A stretch of 48,809 nucleotides of DNA from JBCBWG01 sp036804185 (lineage in GTDB: Bacteria > Pseudomonadota > Alphaproteobacteria > Rhizobiales > Hyphomicrobiaceae): contig JBHJOC010000054.1 in the NCBI GenBank assembly GCA_050330095.1, forward strand, positions 1 to 48,809. The letters run 5' to 3'. The notes beneath the pieces are model-generated. The model saw only the letters and a program-made list of their open reading frames with translations, was not told where the DNA came from and made no database searches. A program made the position numbers and the translations under genes. Shown here in pieces: positions 32,087 to 41,300 of this stretch (its first letter is position 1; every line of letters starts with the position of its first letter).

Positions 32087-33013
32087 ATGACCACCGAGCC
32101 CGTCCGCCTTGTGCTGTGTGCGGCGCTGCTGTGCGCAACTGCCGGCGTTGCCGAAGCAGGCGACCCCCGATCCGTGACCATGCGGGGCAGCTATTCCGAA
32201 CGCGTCGCGCACGTTCCAGCACCAGCGCCCATTCCCGAATACAAAGCCGATTATTATGTCGAGCTGCACACAGGCTTTGCATTTTCGAGCTCGGGCACGA
32301 TTGCGACGGGCGGCGATAGTGTCGTTGCACGGTCAATGTCGGAGACGAGTAACCTCTGGAACGCTGGCATCTCAGTCGGGCGGTATTTCGGTGGTGGCCT
32401 TCGCGGTAGCTTGTCGCTGGATTTCCGGCCTGAGAAAAATGTCGTCAATGACAGTGGCCCGCGTGAAGTCACCCACCGCCACGTGACCGCAGATGGCGAT
32501 CGTGTGACGTCGCGGATTAGCATGTACGATAACCCGGACGACAGCGACTCGGGCCGATATCAGTTTCAGACCGGCCTTGCCAATGTGTTTTATGATTTCG
32601 AGCGCTTCGGAAGGTTCAGGCCCTATCTTGGCGCAGGCGCCGGTGCGGTTCTCTACACCTTCGACCGAAACCTGCAGGGTGGCGCGACGTGCCTCGATCA
32701 AACGATCGATTTTGCTGACCCACTCATTCCGGACCAAACCGTGGCCGCGGCCTGCGCTGCCACGCACGATCCGACCCGGTTCGTCAGCAACAGCAAACTC
32801 GAGACCACATGGGGTTACGCGCTGGCTCTGATGGCGGGCGTTGGGATCCAGATGCACGACAACCTGACCCTCGATCTCGGCTACCGGGCACTCTACACGA
32901 GCGGGACGGCAGGTATCACGTTGCCGTCGGTGCTCGGCGGGTCGTCAACGGTCAAGATCGAGGACCGGCTCGACCATGAACTTCGTGTCGGCCTGCGCTG
33001 GGATATCGACTGA
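32087..33013 (+). CDS. Outer membrane beta-barrel protein, copy 2
   Basis: This 308-residue protein has a signal peptide (about 1-24, ending VAEAG) and a barrel domain. It shares several blocks with copy 1: VFYDFERFGRFRPYLGAGAG matches its YYDFDMRGRFTPYVGVGLGA, ALMAGVGIQMHDNLTLDLGY matches its ALMAGVGMQVMSRVHLDAGY, and both end in a HEL/FRVGLR-like last strand. It is longer in two predicted loops, one with Cys residues (GGATCLDQTI, then AAACAATHDP). The pair probably arose by tandem duplication followed by divergence. ATG at 32087 follows GGACCGAGAG. The 280-base spacer before it shows no gene. Confidence 0.85.
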   Translation: MTTEPVRLVLCAALLCATAGVAEAGDPRSVTMRGSYSERVAHVPAPAPIPEYKADYYVELHTGFAFSSSGTIATGGDSVVARSMSETSNLWNAGISVGRYFGGGLRGSLSLDFRPEKNVVNDSGPREVTHRHVTADGDRVTSRISMYDNPDDSDSGRYQFQTGLANVFYDFERFGRFRPYLGAGAGAVLYTFDRNLQGGATCLDQTIDFADPLIPDQTVAAACAATHDPTRFVSNSKLETTWGYALALMAGVGIQMHDNLTLDLGYRALYTSGTAGITLPSVLGGSSTVKIEDRLDHELRVGLRWDID

Positions 33014-33080
33014 CGCCACGCGCCCTGTGCACCCAACGCCCGAACCCCCGCCGAGTAAGGTCCCTCGCGTCTCGGTGGCC

Positions 33081-33112
33081 GCAACGGGTGGCCTCCCTCG
33101 GCCACCCGTTGC
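33081..33112. terminator. Bidirectional terminator-like hairpin
   Basis: GCAACGGGTGGCC (33081-33093) and GGCCACCCGTTGC (33100-33112) form a perfect 13-bp stem around the loop TCCCTC. It lies between the convergent ends of the second barrel gene and tgt. There is no long T-run on either side, but the stem strength and position fit termination. Confidence 0.7.
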
Positions 33113-33192
33113 GAACCTCTTGCAGACGCCGTGATCCGAGAAAACCTGGGCACCGCGCGGGAAAGGGCGTCAGCTGTCGACGAATTCTGCAC

Positions 33193-34338
33193 TTAATCCG
33201 CCTCAGCCATCGTCACCAGCCGTTCTTGATGCTCGGCTGCAAAGTCGGCGAAACGCCCTTCAGCGATTGCTTTCCGCGCGGCCGCCATGAGGTCCTGATA
33301 AAACCAGGTGTTCACCCATGACAGCAGCATCGCGCCGAGATACTCGTTCGAGCGGATCAGGTGATGTAGATAGGCGCGCGAATAGTCCCGCGCGGCCGGA
33401 CAAGAACTCGCAGCGTCGATCGGGCGCGGGTCTTCGGCAAACCTCGCGTTCTTGAGGTTCATGCGTCCAGCCCAAGTGAACACCTGCCCGTGCCGGCCCG
33501 AGCGCGTCGGCATCACGCAATCGAACATGTCAACGCCTCGTCCGACGGCTGCGATCAGGTCCTTCGGCGTGCCGACGCCCATGAGATAGCGCGGCTTCAA
33601 CTCGGGCATGAAGGGTAGGGTTTCGTCGAGTGTCGCAACCATCAGATCGTGGCCTTCGCCAACCGCGAGCCCACCGATGGCGTATCCTGGCAGGTCAAGC
33701 GCCGCCAGCGCCTCGGCCGAGCGCCGTCTGAGCTTTGGCTCCGTGCCGCCTTGGACGATACCGAACAGGACCTGGCCCTGGCCCGCGCGCCCGAGTGATC
33801 GCTGCCTGTCGAGTTCCCTAAGACAGCGCTCGGCCCAGCGAAGCGACAGCTCCATGGCAGCCTCGGCCCGATCGAAGGACGCAGGCAGCTCAATGCACTC
33901 GTCGAGCTGCATCTGGATGTCTGCGCCGAGCAGGCATTGAATTTCGATCGAGCGTTCTGGTGTCAGGTCATAGCGCGCGCCGTCGATGTGGCTCTTGAAT
34001 AAGACGCCGTGCTCGGTGAGGTCGCGAAGGCCCGATAACGACATGACTTGAAACCCGCCCGAGTCGGTCAGGATCGGGCCGTCCCATCGCATGAAGTCAT
34101 GCAGGCCACCGAGCCGGTGCACGCGTTCAGCGCCCGGCCGCAACATCAGGTGATAGGTGTTGGCGAGGAGCACGTCGGCGCCTGCCTCGCGAACCTGCTG
34201 CGGATAGAGGGCTTTGACCGTCGCCGCCGTTCCAACGGGCATGAACGCAGGCGTTCGGATGGCCCCGCGCCCCGTCGTGATCTCGCCCGTTCGCGCGTTC
34301 GCCGAGCGTGCCGTGATCTCGAACCCGAACGCGCTCAT
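33193..34338 (-). CDS. tgt: Queuine tRNA-ribosyltransferase
   Basis: This 381-residue TIM-barrel enzyme exchanges guanine-34 for preQ1 in GUN-anticodon tRNAs. Motifs seen are TDSGGFQVMSL with the general-acid Asp, LDECIELPA, VQGG, GYAIGGLAVGE and FDCVMPTRSGRHG with the nucleophilic Asp. The zinc site is degenerate: where bacterial TGTs usually have C-x-C-x2-C just before YSRAYLHH, this protein has SSCPAARD, keeping only the middle Cys. This may be a lineage trait. The ATG overlaps the queA stop by four bases, so the two are translationally coupled. Confidence 0.95.
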   Translation of the reverse strand: MSAFGFEITARSANARTGEITTGRGAIRTPAFMPVGTAATVKALYPQQVREAGADVLLANTYHLMLRPGAERVHRLGGLHDFMRWDGPILTDSGGFQVMSLSGLRDLTEHGVLFKSHIDGARYDLTPERSIEIQCLLGADIQMQLDECIELPASFDRAEAAMELSLRWAERCLRELDRQRSLGRAGQGQVLFGIVQGGTEPKLRRRSAEALAALDLPGYAIGGLAVGEGHDLMVATLDETLPFMPELKPRYLMGVGTPKDLIAAVGRGVDMFDCVMPTRSGRHGQVFTWAGRMNLKNARFAEDPRPIDAASSCPAARDYSRAYLHHLIRSNEYLGAMLLSWVNTWFYQDLMAAARKAIAEGRFADFAAEHQERLVTMAEAD

Positions 34339-35438
34339 GGGGTTGGCCCATATACCGGGCCCAGGAACAGCAGCGAAGCATCGCCGTACGAGTAGAACCG
34401 GTAGCGCTGGTCCATGGCGTGCGCGTAGGCCGCGCGCATGACGTCAAGTCCGCTGAACGCTGCCACCAACATGAAGAGTGTCGAGCGCGGCAGGTGAAAG
34501 TTCGTCATGAGAACATCGACGGCTTTGAAGCGATAGCCTGGAGTTATGAAAATCGCGGTCTCGCCTGAGAAGGGCGCGAGCGAGCCATCTTCGCGCGCTG
34601 CGGTCTCCAGAAGGCGCAACACCGTCGTCCCCACCGCAACGATGCGCCCGCCCCGTTCGCGAGCGGCATTCAGGCGCGTTGCAGTCTCTGGCGTCAACTC
34701 GCCCCACTCGGCATGCATGACGTGTTCCGACGTCTCGTTTGCCTTGACGGGCAGAAACGTGCCAGCCCCGACGTGAAGGGTCAGCGTTTCGGCTTCTATT
34801 CCTGCGTCGACGCAACGCGCAACGAGTCGCGGCGTGAAATGCAGCGCTGCTGTGGGCGCTGCGACGGCACCATCCTTGGCCGCAAACATCGTCTGATAAG
34901 CTGTCCGGTCGGCGTCCGTTGCTGGCCGACGCGCTGCGATGTAGGGCGGCAACGGCATCATGCCGACGTTTGAGATGCTGGCGTCGAGGACATCACCGGT
35001 GAGATCGAATGCGAGTTCGATCAGTCCGCCGTCGGTTTTGGCTGCGACCGTCGCGTCAAGACTGCCGACCAGGCACGATGCGTTCGGCGCCTCTGCGAAC
35101 CTGATCCGATCGCCGATTTCGAGGCGCTTGGCCGGCCGTGCGAAGGCCTGCCAGCGTTCCGGCGCGAGCCTTCTTACAAGGTTCACTTGGACGCGGGCGT
35201 GAGCGCCCGAAGCGCGGCGGCGGACGCCGTCCAGCGCGGCCGGGATCACGCGTGTGTCGTTGAATACGAGAACGTCACCCTTGTTCAGGAGCAGGGGGAG
35301 ATCGCCAACGGATCGGTCCGCCAGAGGCGTTGCGGCCCCCGGACGGACGACAAGCAAGCGCGCATCATCGCGAGGGCTAACAGGCTCCAGGGCGATGAGG
35401 TCATCCGGCAGCTCGAAATCGAAATCATCGGTGCGCAT
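34335..35438 (-). CDS. queA: S-adenosylmethionine:tRNA ribosyltransferase-isomerase
   Basis: This 367-residue enzyme transfers the ribosyl part of SAM to preQ1-tRNA, forming epoxyqueuosine. Family signatures are FDFELPDDLIALEP at the N terminus, KGDVLVFNDTRVIPA, ALHFTPRL, HVGAGTFLPVK, HAEWGELTPETA, VGTTVLRLLE and the C-terminal NFHLPRSTLFMLVAAFSG with YRFYSYGDA. It acts after Tgt in queuosine synthesis, and the two genes form an operon with queA first. It is complete with no lost motif. Confidence 0.97.
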   Translation of the reverse strand: MRTDDFDFELPDDLIALEPVSPRDDARLLVVRPGAATPLADRSVGDLPLLLNKGDVLVFNDTRVIPAALDGVRRRASGAHARVQVNLVRRLAPERWQAFARPAKRLEIGDRIRFAEAPNASCLVGSLDATVAAKTDGGLIELAFDLTGDVLDASISNVGMMPLPPYIAARRPATDADRTAYQTMFAAKDGAVAAPTAALHFTPRLVARCVDAGIEAETLTLHVGAGTFLPVKANETSEHVMHAEWGELTPETATRLNAARERGGRIVAVGTTVLRLLETAAREDGSLAPFSGETAIFITPGYRFKAVDVLMTNFHLPRSTLFMLVAAFSGLDVMRAAYAHAMDQRYRFYSYGDASLLFLGPVYGPTP

Positions 35439-35492
35439 AACCTCAGCTCATCGTCCGGTTTTCACTCTCGTGCGCGACTGCTTGGGCGAGGC

Positions 35493-35897
35493 TTAAGGGC
35501 GCCCATCGCGCTTGGACCGGCCCCAGGGCGCCACGAGCGCGATCATCACCCAGCCCAGAATGGTGAGCAGGCCGCCGATCGGCGCTGCCATGGGGAACAG
35601 CGAGGCCCCGTAGAGGCGCGGCAGCGCAACGGCAAGGCCGAACAGCAACGCACCGCCAACGAGCAAAAGACCGACGACGTTCAACAGGTCTTCACCTCTC
35701 GATGAAGAGGCGTTCGATGACCCGAGCGCCGCGACGGCGAGCCCTGCGGCGCCGTGGACGAGCAGCATGACGGCTGCATGGGAAAGCGCCGCTGCATCGC
35801 TCGAATCGCCGTGTGCCGCAGACGCAAAAAGTGCGACACCGGCCGCGCCAGCAAGACCGCTCCCAGCGATCAGGACCCGCGCGGCCGTGTTTGTCAT
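35493..35897 (-). CDS. DUF423 family small membrane protein
   Basis: This 134-residue protein has four hydrophobic segments (about 8-28, 42-60, 72-92 and 100-124), matching the DUF423 (YgdD-like) membrane family; AAPIGGLLTILGWVMIALVA near the end is characteristic. The function of the family is unknown. The translation start is remarkable: a perfect 17-bp tandem duplication (AGGCCCCACGAGATGAC twice on the minus strand) repeats the start codon and its upstream context. It lies 50 bases downstream of the cyclophilin gene and 54 upstream of queA on the same strand, so all four genes ppi-DUF423-queA-tgt may be one operon. Confidence 0.88.
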   Translation of the reverse strand: MTNTAARVLIAGSGLAGAAGVALFASAAHGDSSDAAALSHAAVMLLVHGAAGLAVAALGSSNASSSRGEDLLNVVGLLLVGGALLFGLAVALPRLYGASLFPMAAPIGGLLTILGWVMIALVAPWGRSKRDGRP

Positions 35898-35926
35898 CTC
35901 GTGGGGCCTGTCATCTCGTGGGGCCT
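35893..35926 (-). repeat. 17-bp tandem duplication over the DUF423 start codon
   Basis: Two perfect copies of AGGCCCCACGAGATGAC (minus strand) sit head to tail. Each contains an ATG. The upstream ATG (35914) opens MTGPTR and stops at 35894, overlapping the real start as ATGA. A further ATG at 35943 opens MTGTTTGPTR and stops at 35911, overlapping the second ATG in the same way. Confidence 0.85.
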
Positions 35927-35947
35927 GTCGTGGTGCCGGTCATTTCG

Positions 35948-36427
35948 TTAGGCTGCACCATCCGCTGCCACGCGCATCGTGACGATCTTGTCTGGGTTCC
36001 GGGGTGGCTCACCACGGGTGATCGCATCGATGTTCTCCATGCCTGAGATCACCTCACCCCAGACTGTGTACTGGCGGTCGAGGAAGGTCGCATCGCCGAA
36101 GCAAATGAAGAACTGGCTATTGGCCGAGTTCGGGTTCTGCGAGCGCGCCATCGAGCAGACGCCGCGCGTATGCTTGGCATTGTTGAACTCGGCAGAAAGA
36201 TTGGGGTGGCTTGAGCCGCCGGTGCCCTGGCCATAGGGACAGCCGACCTGTGCCATGAAGCCGTCAATGACACGGTGGAAGACGATGCCGTCGTAGAACT
36301 TTTCGCGCGACAAGAGCTTTAGGCGCTCCACGTGCTTTGGCGCGAGGTCGGGCCGCAGCCCGATAACGACCGTGCCCTTGGTCGTTTCCATGATCAACGT
36401 GTTTTCCGGGTCTTTGATCTCGGCCAT
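35948..36427 (-). CDS. Cyclophilin-type peptidyl-prolyl cis-trans isomerase
   Basis: This is a compact 159-residue cyclophilin without signal peptide, therefore cytoplasmic. Catalytic-site motifs are FHRVIDGFMAQ (catalytic Arg and Phe), GTGGSSHPNLSAEFNN, GVCSMARSQNPNSANSQFFI and DRQYTVWGEVISGMENID. In this lineage the W of VWGEV is the cyclosporin-binding Trp. The start is preceded by AGGAGGACC. A 9-bp inverted repeat lies in the promoter region. The DUF423 gene follows on the same strand. Confidence 0.95.
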   Translation of the reverse strand: MAEIKDPENTLIMETTKGTVVIGLRPDLAPKHVERLKLLSREKFYDGIVFHRVIDGFMAQVGCPYGQGTGGSSHPNLSAEFNNAKHTRGVCSMARSQNPNSANSQFFICFGDATFLDRQYTVWGEVISGMENIDAITRGEPPRNPDKIVTMRVAADGAA

Positions 36428-36455
36428 CGCTGGTCCTCCTTATCGGTTCTCGGGG

Positions 36456-36480
36456 GGTCCTGGCACGTCTGGCCAGGACC
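36456..36480. promoter_or_regulatory. Perfect inverted repeat between divergent cyclophilin and DUF3179 genes
   Basis: GGTCCTGGC (36456-36464) and GCCAGGACC (36472-36480) are perfect complements around a seven-base centre (ACGTCTG). The position, about 30 bases before the cyclophilin start, fits either an operator or a leader hairpin. No known regulator motif is recognised. Confidence 0.45.
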
Positions 36481-36564
36481 GGCAAGTGCGCCCGTTCACG
36501 CAAGTGTCATTCCCCTTGAACGCGCGAGAAGCGAGCGTTGGGTTAGGCTTGGCAAACAAGGCAC

Positions 36565-37647
36565 TTGCGAGTCCATTGGCAGAAGGTCATCACGGTGTTC
36601 GGGATCTGTTTGCGAAGCATCACCCTTGCGGCCGTGGTTCTTGCCATCGGTGGCGCTGCAATCATCGCAACGGCGCGCGCCGAGCCCGCCGCCTGGAAGC
36701 GTGAGGGCTGGTCGAAGACCGACTTTTCGAGAGCCTCGATCAACTGGCGTGAGATCAGGTCCGGCGGCCCGCCGAAGGACGGCATCCCCTCGATCGACCG
36801 GCCGCGGTTCATGGCCGTGGGCGAGATCCGCGATCTGGCTGACGTCGAAGCGGTCGTCAGCCTGGAGATCGCAGGCGACGCACGCGCCTATCCTGTCCGC
36901 ATCCTGATCTGGCACGAAATCGTCAACGACATCGTCGCCGGCCGGCCGGTCGCGATCACGTACTGTCCCTTGTGCAACTCTGCTCTCGTCTTCGACCGCA
37001 CGCTCGATGCCGAGGTTCTCGACTTCGGCACGACGGGAAAGCTCAGAAATTCCGATCTCGTCATGTACGATCGCCAGACGGAAAGCTGGTGGCAGCAGTT
37101 CACCGGCGAAGCGATCGTCGGCGCGATGCTCGGGCGCGAACTTGCGATGATCCCCGCGCGCTTGGAAGCCTACGCCGATTTCAAGGCGCGGCACCCGGAT
37201 GGACGGGTTCTGGTCCCGAACGATCCTCTCTCGCGCAGCTACGGCCAAAATCCTTATGTCGGCTACGATACCGCGGCCCGCCCGTTCCTTTATGATGGTG
37301 CGCTGCCTGACGGCATAGAGCCGATGGCCCGTGTCGTTGTGGTGAGGCCCGGGAGCGGAGTGGCACCGATCATCGTTACGCTGGAGCATTTGCGCAGCCG
37401 TGATCAACTCGATGTCGGCCCTGGCCTCAAGGTCTGGTGGCGTCCAGGGCAAGCATCTGCACTCGATACGAGCGACATCGCACGCGGCCGCGACGTGGGG
37501 ACGGTTGAAGCAGTCCGAGTCGCTGCCGACGGCACGTCAGAGCTTGTCGTGACGGATGTAACCTTCGCGTTTGCAGCTCACGCCTTCCACCCTGACATCG
37601 AGATCATCGGTATCGAGCGCCCTCGTATTGAGGGGACCGGCCGGTGA
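36565..37647 (+). CDS. DUF3179 domain-containing exported protein
   Basis: This 360-residue protein has an N-terminal signal sequence (about 13-38: FGICLRSITLAAVVLAIGGA, then ATARAEPAAW) and a DUF3179 domain. Typical family elements are DGIPSIDRPRFM, ARAYPVRILIWHEIVNDIV, ITYCPLCNSALVFDR (conserved Cys-x2-Cys) and FGTTGKLRNSDLVMYDRQT, then WWQQFTGEAIVG. The family has no settled function. The CPLC pair suggests metal or heme-related chemistry, but this is inference. The start is taken as TTG at 36565; GTG at 36595 after AGAAGG is a good alternative and still leaves the signal sequence. Confidence 0.87.
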   Translation: MRVHWQKVITVFGICLRSITLAAVVLAIGGAAIIATARAEPAAWKREGWSKTDFSRASINWREIRSGGPPKDGIPSIDRPRFMAVGEIRDLADVEAVVSLEIAGDARAYPVRILIWHEIVNDIVAGRPVAITYCPLCNSALVFDRTLDAEVLDFGTTGKLRNSDLVMYDRQTESWWQQFTGEAIVGAMLGRELAMIPARLEAYADFKARHPDGRVLVPNDPLSRSYGQNPYVGYDTAARPFLYDGALPDGIEPMARVVVVRPGSGVAPIIVTLEHLRSRDQLDVGPGLKVWWRPGQASALDTSDIARGRDVGTVEAVRVAADGTSELVVTDVTFAFAAHAFHPDIEIIGIERPRIEGTGR

Positions 37648-37683
37648 TCTGCGAAAGGGTAAGTCCAAGCCCGCGTGGCCTTC

Positions 37684-38337
37684 TCAAAACTCGATCCCAC
37701 GCTGCGCTTTGACCCCGGATCGGAACGGGTGCTTGACGAGCGTCATCTCGGTCACGAGATCGGCCGCGTCGATCAGGCGTTCGTGGGCATTCCGCCCCGT
37801 GATGATAACGTGTTTATCGGCGGGTTTTTCGCTCGCCAGAAAGTTGATCACATCGTCGATCGCGACATAGCCGTAGCGCAGCGCGATATTGAGTTCGTCG
37901 CAAAGGACGAGCCTCACGGACGGATCGCGGATCAGAGCTTTGGCCTTGTCCCAAGCGGCTTGGGCCATTTCCGTGTCGCGTTCCTTGTCCTGGGTCTCCC
38001 ACGTGAAACCCTCGCCCATGGCATAGAACTGACACAGGCCGGAAAAATGCTTCTCAATCAGGTCGCGTTCACCAGTCGCCCATGCGCCCTTGATGAACTG
38101 CACGACGGCGCACGGCATGCCATGGGCAATCGCCCGGAATACCATGCCGAACGCGGCTGTTGATTTGCCCTTACCCTTGCCCGTGTGGACGATCAGCAGG
38201 CCGCGCTCGTCGGTCTTCGTCGACATGATCTTGTCGCGGGCCGCCTTTTTCTTTGCCATCTTCTCGGCATGTCGACGCGCATCGTCACCGTTTGCCGGCT
38301 GGGCTTCCGCGTTGCCGTCTCGCTCGTTGCCCTCCAT
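37684..38337 (-). CDS. cobO: Cob(I)yrinic acid a,c-diamide adenosyltransferase
   Basis: This 217-residue CobO/BtuR enzyme attaches the adenosyl group of ATP to the cobalt of the corrinoid. Motifs are the P-loop variant HTGKGKGKST, VVQFIKGAW, MGEGFTWET, LVLCDELNIALRYGY and HVIITGRNAHERLID. A Lys/Ala-rich N-terminal region (about 1-38) precedes the domain, as in many alphaproteobacterial CobO proteins. It starts four bases after the cobN stop and ends the riboswitch-led operon. Its 3' end is 36 bases from that of the convergent DUF3179 gene. Confidence 0.95.
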   Translation of the reverse strand: MEGNERDGNAEAQPANGDDARRHAEKMAKKKAARDKIMSTKTDERGLLIVHTGKGKGKSTAAFGMVFRAIAHGMPCAVVQFIKGAWATGERDLIEKHFSGLCQFYAMGEGFTWETQDKERDTEMAQAAWDKAKALIRDPSVRLVLCDELNIALRYGYVAIDDVINFLASEKPADKHVIITGRNAHERLIDAADLVTEMTLVKHPFRSGVKAQRGIEF

Positions 38338-38341
38338 CGGG

Positions 38342-41300
38342 TCAGCCCTTTCTCGCGTGTTGCATCAGGTTCGTCAGCCGATCGTAGGCGCTGTTGCTGT
38401 GCGGCCGCCAGATGGAGCGGTCGATTGCATCGCGCAGGCGCAATGCGATGTCGCGCAACGCGTCCGGGTTTACGGCTTCGAGAAACGCCAGCGTTTCCGG
38501 CTGCACGGTATAGGCCTCATAGAGAGCATCGAAGTGATGGTCGGCGACGAGGCGCGTGGTTGCAGCGAATGCGAACAGATAGTCGACGGTCGCTGCCATT
38601 TCGAAGGCGCCCTTGTAGCCATGCTCCATCATGGCAGCGATCCACTTTGGGTTTGTCGCGCGCGCGCGGACCACCCGGGCGAGTTCTTCGTCGAGGCCGC
38701 GCACGACCGGGCGCTCAGGCCTGGCGGTGTCGCTGTGGTAGACCGGGACTGCTCGGCCCTTCAGGACACGTGCCGCAACGGCAAGACCGCCTGCGAACTG
38801 GTAGTAATCATCGCTGTCGAGGATATCGTGCTCGCGGTTGTCCTGGGCGTGGACCACAGCGTCCGTCGCGCAAAGCCGCTCCTCCAGTGCTGCGCGGTCG
38901 GCCAGCCCAGATACACCGGCGCCATAGGCATAGTGGCCCCACGTGAGGAACGCCTCGGCGAGGTCGGCTTCACCAGTCCACAAGTTCTCGTCGAACAGGG
39001 CCTGCAAGCCGGCGCCGTAAGCACCGGGGCGCGATCCGAAGACGCGAAACAGCGCCGCCCTCTCGGCCACCGAAGCCGCCTCGCCCGAACGGATGCGCTC
39101 TGCCGTATCCGCGAGAACTGCAGCACGGATGGGGTTGTCGGCGTCGGCCTCATCACGGTGTGCAATGGCGCGAACAACACCATCGATCAGCGCGATCTGT
39201 TCTGGAAACGCGTCGCGGAAGAAGCCCGAAATTCGCAACGTCACGTCGACCCGTGGCCGATCGAGCGCGGCGAGCGGCAGTACTTCGAAGCCGGTCAAGC
39301 GTCCCGACCCCTCGCCCCACGTCGGCCGCGCTCCCATCAGCGCCAGCGCCTGCGCGATGTCATCACCGCCCGTTCTCATGTTGGAGGTGCCCCAGGCGCT
39401 CATGACGATCGCGCGTGGCCAATCGCCGTGATCCTGAACGAAGCGCGTGACGAATTCGGCTGCGGCCTTGCGACCGATCTCCCAGGCTGTCGGCGTCGGC
39501 AGCGACCGGGGATCGAGCGAATAGAAATTCCGCCCGGTTGGGAGGACATCGATCCGGCCACGGCTCGGCGCGCCCGACGGGCCCGGCTCGACGAAACGTC
39601 CATCGAGCGCCGTCAGAAAGCTCAGGCGTTCCCGCGCGCCGCTTGTATCAAGCGCCGGGCCGATACGCGCCCCAATCGCATCGAGAACCGCGCGGGTCCG
39701 GGTCCAGTTGGGAGCGCATCGGTCAGGTTCGGCGATCAGCAGGCTGGCGAGCGCCTCGACCCGCTCAACCGTGTCTGCCTCGGTGCGCCACGGGGAATCG
39801 GCCAGGCGCGCCAGCGCTTCAGGCCGGGCGCCCGTCCAAGTGCGCGCCGCTTCGGGTGCGAGCGGGTCGAATGCGCCGAGCCCGAGATCGCCTGCAAGGG
39901 CACGCTGCAGCGATGCGTCACCTCGGCCAGCGCCGCGCGGCACCCGCACCAGCGCCGCCAGCGTCTCGGTCCGCTTGTCACCGACCGGCGCGCTTCCAAA
40001 GACATGAAGGCCGTTCCTGATCTGGAGCTCCTTGAGGTCACAGAGATAGGCATCGAGCCTCTGGAGCTGTTCCGATGGCGGCGCCTCGCGCTCCAGCCGG
40101 CAGTCGGTTGCGATCCCCGAGCGGGTGCATTCTTCGATGATCTGGGTCGCGAGGCGGGCTGCGCGCCGCGGGTCGAGGGTCACCGCATCGTAGTATTCCT
40201 CCATCAAGCCCTCGAGCGTCAGGGTATCACCGTGCAGACCGGCGCGCGCCAAGGGTGGCATCAAGTGGTCGAGGATCACCGCCGATGTGCGCCGCTTCGC
40301 TTGGGTTCCCTCGCCCGGATCGTTGACGATGAATGGGTAAATGTTCGGGATCGAACCAAGCGCGAGCCGCGGCCAGCATCTGTTCGAAAGCGCCAACGCT
40401 TTGCCGGGCAGCCACTCAAGGTTTCCGTGCTTGCCGAAATGGACAACCGCGTGTGCCTTCCAAACCTCGCGCAACCAGAAATAGAACGCGAGATAGCCAT
40501 GCGGCGGCACGAGTGCGGGGTCGTGGTAGGTTGCCTTCGGGTCGATATTGTAGCCGCGCGCTGGTTGCACGCCGATCACGATGTTGCCGAACGCCTGCAC
40601 AGCGAGCACGAAGGCGTCGCCTTCGACGAACGGATCGCCCTCGATCGCACCCCACCGTTCGCACACGGCCTCGCGCGCGTCCCGCGGCAAAGCCGCAAAC
40701 CAGGCTCGATACCGGGCCAAGGGCAACCGGACGCCTGTGCAACTCGGCTTCGCCTTTCGGTCGCGGGTATTGGTCGGCCCAGCCCGGACTATGTCCATGA
40801 GGCTCGCGCCATCCAGCGGCGCCCGCTCGACCCGGTAGCCTTGACCCGAAAGCCAAGCCATCGCGTCGACGACACTTTTGGGCACGTCCAAGCCGACCCC
40901 GTTGGCAAGCCTGCCGTCACGGTTTGGATAGTTTGCAAGCACGATCGCAACCCTGCGGGCAGCGGGCGCGGTTGTCCGCAGTGCGACCCAAGCCGCCGCG
41001 AGTTCAGCGACGTGGGCGATCTGTTCGCCATCTGCAACGGATCGGGTCGGGGCGTACTCGACCGCTGGACAACGGGCGTCGGGCTCACGAAAGGAGACCG
41101 CCGTCGTTGCAAGCCGCCCGTCGAATTCAGGCATCGCGACATGCATCGCGATATCGCGCGTCGTCAGTCCCGCCGGGTTGGCCGACCACGCCGCGCGCGT
41201 CTGGCTTGAGAATACGACCTGGAGCCACGGGCAGTCGACGCCAAGCGGCGCAGTTGCGGTTTCGCAGTTGGGAGTGTCGACGCCCGCTTGGGCGAGCCCG

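Noticed and set aside
38090..41209. A 1039-codon open frame on the plus strand opposite cobN
   Set aside because: It lies wholly antisense to the well-conserved cobN and cobO genes, has an Arg-rich low-complexity composition and no recognisable domain. Long antisense frames are expected in GC-rich coding DNA.
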